A stretch of DNA of 64,000 nucleotides. It comes from Deltaproteobacteria bacterium (GTDB taxonomy: Bacteria; Myxococcota_A; UBA9160; UBA6930). The notes under the pieces are model-generated. The model ran no database searches. It was not told the DNA's origin and saw only the letters and a list, made by a program, of their open reading frames with translations. Shown one piece after another: positions 44,873 through 50,789 of this stretch (within the stretch, counting starts at the first letter, position 1; each line of letters begins with the position of its first letter). The position numbers were made by a program, and so were the translations under genes. The DNA lies in the NCBI GenBank assembly GCA_028817435.1, contig JAPPPQ010000031.1:1-64000 (forward strand). Reading direction: 5' to 3'.

Positions 44873-46599
44873 CGCGTTTCTCCCCGCGCCGCGGTCAGCG
44901 CATCCAGCAGCGGCCAGGGCCGGTCGCGCAGCAAATGCGTGCGGTGCGAAAGCAGTTTGTTTGCAGCCGCGGCCGGCCGCAGTTGCGCGCGCAGCGCGCC
45001 CGCCCCCGCCGCGCGCTGCACCTCCGGCTGGCTGATCAGCCCGTCAAACTCGCGCTCTTTCCACGGCGTCATCAGCGTAAAGTCCTCCACCAGCGCGGCG
45101 GCCAAACTGCCGCCGCTTTCTGCGCGCGAAGCCGCCACCAGGTTCAAACGATTCTCGGCGGCGCGCTCCACCAGGCCCAGGCGCAGCTCCCAGTCTTCTT
45201 CCACATGCAGCGAGGCCGCGGCAATCTCCGCCCCCGCAAGCGCCAGCAGCCGAAAAGTCTCCGGGTAAATCGAATCTTCGCCCACCACCATGCCCACGCG
45301 CCCGAAGGGCAAATTGTGCAGCACCACGCCTTCGCCGGGCTCGGCCCAGGGGTGGCGCGCGCAGCGATGCAATTGCGGCTGCGCCGCCAGCACGCCGCCG
45401 CCGCCAATCAGCAGCGCGGCGTGGCGAAATGCAGCGCCCTGCCGCTGCACCAGCGAAGCCACCGCAAAGCCCTGCGCGCCGCAGGCCGCGGCCAGCGCCG
45501 CCACCGCCTGCTCCGTGCGCCGCGCCGCCTCGGCGGCATCGTCCACCCGCGCCTGCTCGAAGCAAAACAGCTCCGGCAACACCGCCAGCTGCACCCCCGC
45601 GTCAAAGGCCGCCGCACAGCGCTGGCGCGCTTCGGCAATGGCCTCCACACCGGCGGATTGCAGCTGAATGGCCGCCGCCTCCACCACCGCCGCGCCCCGG
45701 CCCGCGCCCTCCGCCTGCCCGGCGGGGTCTGCCGCAATGGCGCCGTAGAGTTCCGGCCGCCGCGCGGCGAAGATGTCGCTGCCGCCGGGGCGGCGCTTGT
45801 TTTCCGCGCGGGCGGGAGAAATATCCGCAAACACCACCTGCTCTCCGCGCCGCTGCGCCCGCGCCAGCACCTCGCCATCCGGCGCCACCACCTGGCTCTC
45901 CCCCGCGCCATCCAAAAACGGCGCGGGAATTCCCGTGGATTCGCTGATTGCGCCCACCAGCGCCTCGGGCACCAACGGCCCCACCTTGTTGGCGGCCACC
46001 ACAAACACGCGATTCTCCGCCGCGCGCACCGGCACATGCAGCGACCCTTCGTCAAAGGCAAAAGAGTTGAGGCTGTTGCACAGCACCTGCGCCCCGCGCA
46101 GCGCCAGACAGCGCGGCGTTTCGTTGATGACGCCGTCCATGCACGCATACATGGCCACGCGCGCCCCGCCCGCCTGCAGCAGCGGACTGGCCGCCTCGGC
46201 GCGGCGCAAAAAGTCGTTCTCGTGCCCCATCAGCACCTGCTTGTCCGAAACGCCCAGCAGCTCTCCCGCAGGCGAAAACATCAAGCTGCTGCCGCTGGCC
46301 GCGCCGCCCCCGCGCCGCAGCGTGCAGTTCACCACCACATAGGCGCCAATCTGCCGGGCGCGCCCGGCAATGGCGGCGAGAAAAGGCCCGTCCAAATCCA
46401 GCGACACCCGGTAGCAGTGCGCCGCATCGTCATACCAGGAGAGGTGGTTGCAAAACTCCGGCAGCACCACCAGCCCGGCCCCGCCCTCCCCCGCGCCGTC
46501 CAGCGCGTGCAGGCAGGCCGCCAGGTTGGCCTCCAGATCGGGGCCCACCGCAAACTGCGCCGCCGCCACGCGCAGCGACCCTGCGCCCGTGCCGCTCAT
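44869..46599 (-). CDS. Tandem nitrilase-superfamily (carbon-nitrogen hydrolase) protein
   Basis: A 576-residue protein with two nitrilase-fold units. The first carries the intact catalytic triad (Glu48 in VVLPEFCN, Lys120 in VSDKQVLMG, Cys153 in MYACMDG), predicting an amidase or nitrilase. The second repeats the layout (LAVLPELFCF with Glu) but the Cys position reads VVGEDSIYPE and the Lys is not apparent, so it is probably non-catalytic. It is the promoter-proximal gene of the operon. A TATAAT lies 28 bases upstream of the ATG. Hydrolysis of an amide/imide (for example maleimide-derived) is inferred. Confidence 0.83.
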   Translation of the reverse strand: MSGTGAGSLRVAAAQFAVGPDLEANLAACLHALDGAGEGGAGLVVLPEFCNHLSWYDDAAHCYRVSLDLDGPFLAAIAGRARQIGAYVVVNCTLRRGGGAASGSSLMFSPAGELLGVSDKQVLMGHENDFLRRAEAASPLLQAGGARVAMYACMDGVINETPRCLALRGAQVLCNSLNSFAFDEGSLHVPVRAAENRVFVVAANKVGPLVPEALVGAISESTGIPAPFLDGAGESQVVAPDGEVLARAQRRGEQVVFADISPARAENKRRPGGSDIFAARRPELYGAIAADPAGQAEGAGRGAAVVEAAAIQLQSAGVEAIAEARQRCAAAFDAGVQLAVLPELFCFEQARVDDAAEAARRTEQAVAALAAACGAQGFAVASLVQRQGAAFRHAALLIGGGGVLAAQPQLHRCARHPWAEPGEGVVLHNLPFGRVGMVVGEDSIYPETFRLLALAGAEIAAASLHVEEDWELRLGLVERAAENRLNLVAASRAESGGSLAAALVEDFTLMTPWKEREFDGLISQPEVQRAAGAGALRAQLRPAAAANKLLSHRTHLLRDRPWPLLDALTAARGETR

Positions 46600-46626
46600 T
46601 GCCGTTTCGCCTCCCTTCGCCCTATA

Positions 46627-46632
46627 ATTATA
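46627..46632 (-). promoter_or_regulatory. Candidate -10 box for the 12-gene reverse operon
   Basis: TATAATTATA is an isolated A+T island in G+C-rich DNA just after the DUF3593 stop. On the reverse strand TATAAT lies 28 bases before the amidase ATG. No convincing -35 is visible, so it may be an activated promoter. Confidence 0.4.
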
Positions 46633-46635
46633 GCA

Positions 46636-46941
46636 TTAGGCCACGCCGCCAGCCGCCCTGCGCCGCGCCCGCAGCGCCCGGGAAAAGCCCACCGCCACCA
46701 GCGCATTGGAGAGGCACAAAAAGGACTCGGCGAAGCCGTGCAGCGCATCGTGCTGGGCCAGGCCCAGCCCGTAGCGCTGGCGGGCGAAAATGGCAGCGCC
46801 CAGGGTCACCGCCACAAACAGAAGCTGCAGCCAAAAGCCCGCCAGGGCCAGCCCCGGCGCGCGGCCGCTGCGCCCCAGCGCCCACAAAAACACGCCATAG
46901 GGCAGCAGCGAAAGGCTGAACAGCAGCGCAGTGGCGCTCAT
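46636..46941 (-). CDS. DUF3593 membrane protein
   Basis: A 101-residue protein with three predicted membrane helices. LSLLPYGVFLWALGRSGRAP, FWLQLLFVAVTLGAAIFA and LHGFAESFLCLSNALVAVGFSR resemble the DUF3593 family that I know mainly from cyanobacteria and plastids (PYxxFL, LHGxAESFL, N-x-L). It overlaps the DUF2499 gene by four bases (ATGA). Function unknown; the pair is likely to form a membrane complex. Its presence in a proteobacterium-like genome is unexpected. Confidence 0.72.
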   Translation of the reverse strand: MSATALLFSLSLLPYGVFLWALGRSGRAPGLALAGFWLQLLFVAVTLGAAIFARQRYGLGLAQHDALHGFAESFLCLSNALVAVGFSRALRARRRAAGGVA

Positions 46942-47270
46942 TGCGCCGCCCCCGCACCGGGCGCGGCGGCCGCGCCGGGCGAGGGCGCGGCGGCGAGCCG
47001 CCAGGCCGCCGCCGCCAGCGCGCAGTTGCCGCCCAAAATGGCCGAGGCGTGCGCCGTCCCCAGCCAATCCAGCGCCGGATCATTCGCCAGGGCGTGGTGA
47101 GTCAGCACCATCAAAGAGCCCAGCAGGGCCGGCGCCATGGCCCACGCCACCCCGCGCCAGCGCGGCTCGCCGCTGGCCGCGGCAAAGCGCCAAATCAGCA
47201 CCAGCGCAATGGCCCACTCGGCCACGCTCGCCAGGTGAATCAGCCAGGTAATGGGCGACAGGGGATGCAT
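46938..47270 (-). CDS. DUF2499 membrane protein
   Basis: A 110-residue protein with about three hydrophobic segments: SPITWLIHLASVAEWAIALVLIW, RGVAWAMAPALLGSLMVLTHH and GTAHASAILGGNCALAAAAW. The MHxLSxxTWxIHxxSxxEW start is the DUF2499 signature I recall from cyanobacteria and chloroplasts. It directly precedes and overlaps DUF3593 as in cyanobacterial genomes. The C-terminus is Ala/Pro-rich. No enzymatic role is known. A divergent NAD-epimerase-like gene starts 74 bases away. Confidence 0.72.
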   Translation of the reverse strand: MHPLSPITWLIHLASVAEWAIALVLIWRFAAASGEPRWRGVAWAMAPALLGSLMVLTHHALANDPALDWLGTAHASAILGGNCALAAAAWRLAAAPSPGAAAAPGAGAAQ

Positions 47271-47344
47271 TGCCTCGCAGCAGCGTAGCGCGGCCGCCCC
47301 TTTGGCGTGGCCGCTGTGCCATGCTCCCCAACGGGAGGAACGCC

Positions 47345-48223
47345 ATGCGCTTTTTGATCCTGGGCTGCGGACTGGTGGGCCGCGTGCTGGCCGCGCAACT
47401 GCGGGCCGAAGGCCACCAGGTGCGGGGCACCACCACCACGCCGGACAAAGTGGCCGGCCTGCGCGAGCTTTGCGACGAGGTGCGGGTGCTGCGCGGCGGC
47501 GATGGCCCCGCCGTGGCCGAGGCCCTGGCCGGCTGCGACGCCGCCGCCATTTGCGCCGGCCCCTCGCCCGCGCAGGCGCAAACCCCCGAGCAGCGCCGCG
47601 CCCACTATCACGAGATTCTCGTCGGCACCGCACACAGCATTGCCGCCGCACAATCCGCCGCGCCCATCGCCGCGCTCTCCTCCATGATCGTCTATGGCGA
47701 CGCCGACCCCAGCGCAGCGCGCCTGGACGAACAGAGCCCGCTGCGCGAGCCCAGCGACGCCAGCCCCGCCTGCTTCCGCGAAATGGAGCGCATCTACCTG
47801 CAGCAATTGGGCGCGCGCAGTTGCGTGTTTCGGCTGGCCGATGTGTTCGGCGCGGACGACCCGCCGCTGCGCGAAAAGGTGCGCATGGCCCACCAATACA
47901 TGGGCGGCGCGGTGCCCTTCGCCGCCTCTGCCCTTTACTACCGCGTAGCCGCCGGCGATGTGGCCCGCGCCATGCGCTTCGCCTTCCAGCAGCAGCTGCG
48001 CGGCCTTTACAACCTTTCGCACGAAGCCGTGCCGCTGCGCAACAGCGAGCTTTTCGACGCGCACTGCGCCGCCGCCGGCCTGCCGCCGCTGCGCTATCGC
48101 GGCGACCTGCGCATGGCCGAAGCCCCCGTCTCCAGCCAAAAGCTGCACCGCGCCGGCTTCCGCCTGCAGCACACCACAGCCGCGCAACTTCCGGAATCGC
48201 CGGAAGCGCCGGAGCCCGCGTGA
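47345..48223 (+). CDS. NAD(P)-binding epimerase/dehydratase-like (extended SDR) protein
   Basis: A 292-residue protein. FLILGCGLVGRVLAAQL gives the Rossmann GxGxxG (about 6-12), ALSSMIVYGD the Ser-Tyr region and RLADVFG the sugar-epimerase-like segment. A canonical YxxxK is not clearly present, so catalytic activity is uncertain. GGGAGG precedes the ATG. Its stop overlaps the start of the bilin-reductase-like gene (GTGA), tying the two together, possibly as a reduction partner. Related NAD-binding proteins occur in cyanobacteria and plastids. Confidence 0.75.
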   Translation: MRFLILGCGLVGRVLAAQLRAEGHQVRGTTTTPDKVAGLRELCDEVRVLRGGDGPAVAEALAGCDAAAICAGPSPAQAQTPEQRRAHYHEILVGTAHSIAAAQSAAPIAALSSMIVYGDADPSAARLDEQSPLREPSDASPACFREMERIYLQQLGARSCVFRLADVFGADDPPLREKVRMAHQYMGGAVPFAASALYYRVAAGDVARAMRFAFQQQLRGLYNLSHEAVPLRNSELFDAHCAAAGLPPLRYRGDLRMAEAPVSSQKLHRAGFRLQHTTAAQLPESPEAPEPA

Positions 48224-49035
48224 CCCCCGAGCGCCCCGCGCGCGGCCTGGTCCAGCGCGCCCTGGCCGAGATTACCGCGCAGCTTCAGTTGCAGGAAGAC
48301 ACCGCCGCCGGCATGGAACTGCGCGCCGCGCCGGAGGCGGCGGGCGCGCCCGCGCCCGGCCAAGCGAATGCGGCGCGCGAAACCGCCGCGCCCACGCTCC
48401 CCGTCGAGCCCGGCCAGCCCATCGGCGCAGTGCGCGTATGGCGCGGCGAATGCCAGGTCATATACGCCGCCCTGCACCTCCCCGCCCTGGGCATGGACAG
48501 CCACCAACTCGCCGCCTTCACCCCGCCAAACAGCCCCGTCCCCCACTTCACCCTGGACGCCGCGCACCACGCCCAGACCGACCACCGCATTCACTTCGGC
48601 TGCGACCTGCTCCCCCGCGCCGACCTCGGCGCAAGCCTCCCCTACTTGCAGGAAGTCCACGCCCCGCTCAGCAGCGCCCTGCAAAGCGCCCACGCCCTCC
48701 CCGGCATTACCCCCGTTTCGTTGCCGCCCCTGCTGCGCGCCCTGCACTCTCCCTGGCAAATCGCAGTCTTCGCCGACCCCGGCGCGCTTCCCGCCCTGGC
48801 CGCCCCCGCCAACACCTACCTGCGCCACTGGCTCGCCCTGTGCCAAACCGGCCTTACCCCCCAAACCCGCGCCCACATCGCCTGGCAAAACCTCCCCCAA
48901 CGCTCCCGCCAAAACCGCGCCGCCCTCTACCACCCCCAAACCAACCGCCTCTGGACCCTGCTAACCACCCTGCTAGGCCCCACCCCCACCGAAAAACTCC
49001 GCACCCTGCTCACGGGCGAATCGGGCGAAACTTAA
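48220..49035 (+). CDS. Red chlorophyll catabolite reductase/bilin reductase-like protein (paralogue C)
   Basis: A 271-residue protein with GTG start overlapping the epimerase stop. MDSHQLAAFTPPNSPVPHFTLDA (92-114) parallels the 43,351 paralogue; HFGCDLLPRAD (125-135) has the Asp-x2-Pro-Arg-x-Asp motif; the C-terminal NRAALYHPQTNRLWTLLTTLLGP matches the superfamily ending. An N-terminal Ala/Pro/Glu-rich extension (about 30-65) is specific to this copy. The 3' 200 bases are exceptionally C-rich. Same evidence limits as the other two paralogues. Confidence 0.5.
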   Translation: MTPERPARGLVQRALAEITAQLQLQEDTAAGMELRAAPEAAGAPAPGQANAARETAAPTLPVEPGQPIGAVRVWRGECQVIYAALHLPALGMDSHQLAAFTPPNSPVPHFTLDAAHHAQTDHRIHFGCDLLPRADLGASLPYLQEVHAPLSSALQSAHALPGITPVSLPPLLRALHSPWQIAVFADPGALPALAAPANTYLRHWLALCQTGLTPQTRAHIAWQNLPQRSRQNRAALYHPQTNRLWTLLTTLLGPTPTEKLRTLLTGESGET

Positions 49036-49601
49036 CTGGCAGATAGCTCTTCAGCAGTCCCGGGATAAGGATCTCGGAGATACTCCAGCAGAGCCTCGCG
49101 GTTTTTCACCCCAATCGTCATCGCTTCCACGGAAATCACGCTATTCGGGGCAGTCTCCGCCCATGTCTCGTCGTGACTGCGGTCCGTCAATTCGTCAAAT
49201 GTGCAGTTGCCATACTGCTCAATGGCCCAATCCATGCACTTCCAATTCGATTCGCTCAATTTCATGGCATTCGCAGCCTGCAACGGAGTAACATGGAATT
49301 CTGTTACCGACAAGGATTGCTTCAATTGCTCCATCGGAATTCCGCGAACCGATTGGACGCAGGCATTGTCGCGGACAGCCTTCATCATGTCGTATATGGC
49401 GCTCGGCACCGGCCCGTTTTCCATAGCCACATACCGATCCCCAAACATCAGGCAGCCGTATTTCCACAAATGCCGCTTGTCGGAAAAGTAGAGCAGCTTG
49501 GAAATGCTGTGCAGCGTGGGCCGGGGAAGCTTGGCCGCCAAGTAGAGAAGGCTCGCAAGCGCCCGTTCCGGCTCGAAGGCAAAGGGGTAAATCAGGGCCA
49601 T
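49032..49601 (-). CDS. Panacea-domain (DUF4065, SocA/GepA-like) antitoxin, apparently orphan
   Basis: A 189-residue protein with the Panacea signature: LHSISKLLYFSDKRHLWKYG, GPVPSAIYDMMKAV and CTFDELTDRSHDETW. Panacea proteins neutralise diverse adjacent toxins (PanAT systems). The second copy at 50,090 is followed by an overlapping toxin gene, but this copy is not: after YLRDPYPGTAE it reads through into five extra residues and stops inside the convergent RCCR-like gene. A TTGACA promoter sits just upstream with an almost leaderless start. It may be a decayed duplicate or act in trans. Confidence 0.85.
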   Translation of the reverse strand: MALIYPFAFEPERALASLLYLAAKLPRPTLHSISKLLYFSDKRHLWKYGCLMFGDRYVAMENGPVPSAIYDMMKAVRDNACVQSVRGIPMEQLKQSLSVTEFHVTPLQAANAMKLSESNWKCMDWAIEQYGNCTFDELTDRSHDETWAETAPNSVISVEAMTIGVKNREALLEYLRDPYPGTAEELSAS

Positions 49602-49611
49602 TGCGGGGCAA

Positions 49612-49639
49612 ATTAAAGCCCCGGCCCGGGACTTGTCAA
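49612..49639 (-). promoter_or_regulatory. TTGACA/TTTAAT promoter with shared G/C operator, orphan Panacea gene
   Basis: On the reverse strand TTGACA (49,634-49,639) is separated by 16 bases from TTTAAT (49,612-49,617). The spacer AGTCCCGGGCCGGGGC contains a CGGGCCGGGGC block that recurs before the second Panacea gene. The ATG is about 10 bases after the -10, so the transcript would be nearly leaderless; no Shine-Dalgarno is visible. Confidence 0.6.
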
Positions 49640-49697
49640 CCCCCCTGCGCCGCCCCCCCCCCCGGCCCCCCTCCGCCGCGCGCTCGGCAAGGCCCGC

Positions 49698-50093
49698 TCA
49701 GCCGGACGAAAACGCCTCGTTGACCTTGATTTTGTGCGGGCGCTTCAAGCGGGGGCATTTCTGCGCGGAATCCCGCACCCGCTGCCGCGCGCTTGGAGCC
49801 AGCACGCCTCTCCTCGCCGATGCTGGCAACTCGCCGCGCTCGTATTCAAAAAGCTGATCGCACCCCACAACGCCGCTGTGCGAGAAAAAACGAGGCTCTG
49901 TGTCCGTCTCGGAAATCCCCGCATAGCAATTCGCAGCCTTCGAATCCGGATCGAGATTCCTCGGAGGGTTCGAATTGATGAAGAATCCCAGAATGCGCGG
50001 GGTGGTGGATACAATGAGGACGAATTTATCCTTGGGTGGCGTGGAGTGACGGCAGTTCTGCACCCAGAAGATGTCCCACGCCGCCAGCTTCAC
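49698..50093 (-). CDS. Putative toxin of a Panacea toxin-antitoxin pair
   Basis: A 131-residue protein whose GTG start overlaps the Panacea antitoxin stop (GTGA). VKLAAWDIFWVQNCRHS, KDKFVLIVSTTPRILGFFINSNP and GVVGCDQLFEYERGEL are followed by a basic C-terminal tail (RVRDSAQKCPRLKRPHK). The alternating strands after VLIV suggest a small beta-rich barrel like MazF/PemK, though this is not certain. Coupling to a Panacea gene is strong contextual evidence for toxicity. It would probably target RNA or translation. Confidence 0.6.
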   Translation of the reverse strand: MKLAAWDIFWVQNCRHSTPPKDKFVLIVSTTPRILGFFINSNPPRNLDPDSKAANCYAGISETDTEPRFFSHSGVVGCDQLFEYERGELPASARRGVLAPSARQRVRDSAQKCPRLKRPHKIKVNEAFSSG

Positions 50094-50641
50094 TCGGCAG
50101 TCCCGGGGAAGGGATCGCGCAGATCTGCCAGCAGAGCCTCCCGGTTTCGGGCGCCAAGGGTCATCGCTTCCACGGTAATGGGAGCGTTCTTCGCGGTCTG
50201 TTTCCACGCCTCCTCGGCATGGCTCAACTCGGTCAACTCGTCAAAAGAGCAATGGCCATACTTCTCAAGTGCCCAATCCAGGCACTCCTGATCCGAATCG
50301 CTGAATTCCATCGCATCCCCGTCCCGCAGCGGCCGGATGGAATACCCCGTTACCGAAAGCGAGCTCTTCGCATTCTCCACAAGGGCGGCGAGATTCGGCC
50401 TGCAGGACTCAGTGCCCCCAACAGCCTTCAGCACATCGTAAATCTGACTCGGCACAGGCCCATATTCCATTGCCACATACTCGTCGCCGTAGAGCAACCG
50501 GCCGTGCATATCCAGGTGCCGCTTGTCGGCGAAGTAGAGCAGCTTGGAAATGTTGTGCAGGCCGGGCTCGGCAATCCTGTATGCGAGATACAGGACGCAT
50601 TCCAGCGCCTTCTCCCGGTCGAAGGGGTAGGGGTAATTCAT
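50090..50641 (-). CDS. Panacea-domain (DUF4065) antitoxin, PanA of a PanAT pair
   Basis: A 183-residue protein homologous to the copy at 49,032 over its whole length (LHNISKLLYFADKRHLDMHG, GPVPSQIYDVLKAVG, SFDELTELSHAEEAW, and the shared end RDPFPGTAE). The stop overlaps the GTG of the toxin gene by four bases, so they are translationally coupled. A longer frame opens at 50,842 but the extension has no coding character. TTGACA and a CGGGCCGGGGC block lie just upstream, with no Shine-Dalgarno, implying a nearly leaderless message and possible autoregulation. Confidence 0.87.
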   Translation of the reverse strand: MNYPYPFDREKALECVLYLAYRIAEPGLHNISKLLYFADKRHLDMHGRLLYGDEYVAMEYGPVPSQIYDVLKAVGGTESCRPNLAALVENAKSSLSVTGYSIRPLRDGDAMEFSDSDQECLDWALEKYGHCSFDELTELSHAEEAWKQTAKNAPITVEAMTLGARNREALLADLRDPFPGTAE

Positions 50642-50655
50642 GGCTGCCGCGCGAA

Positions 50656-50685
50656 AACATAGAGGCCCCGGCCCGGCCTTGTCAA
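50656..50685 (-). promoter_or_regulatory. TTGACA/TATGTT promoter with shared G/C operator, PanAT operon
   Basis: On the reverse strand TTGACA (50,680-50,685) lies 18 bases upstream of TATGTT (50,656-50,661). The spacer includes GGCCGGGCCGGGGCC, nearly the same block as in the orphan Panacea promoter. The ATG is about 15 bases past the -10. The divergent Type III mod gene starts about 105 bases away. Confidence 0.55.
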
Positions 50686-50789
50686 GCCCCGGCGGGGCGC
50701 AGCGCCCGCCTGCCGCCGCCGCCGCCCGCCCGCCTGCCGCCCCTGCGCGCTGGCGCAAACAGCGCGCAAATGGCCTAAGCTCCCCGCCT

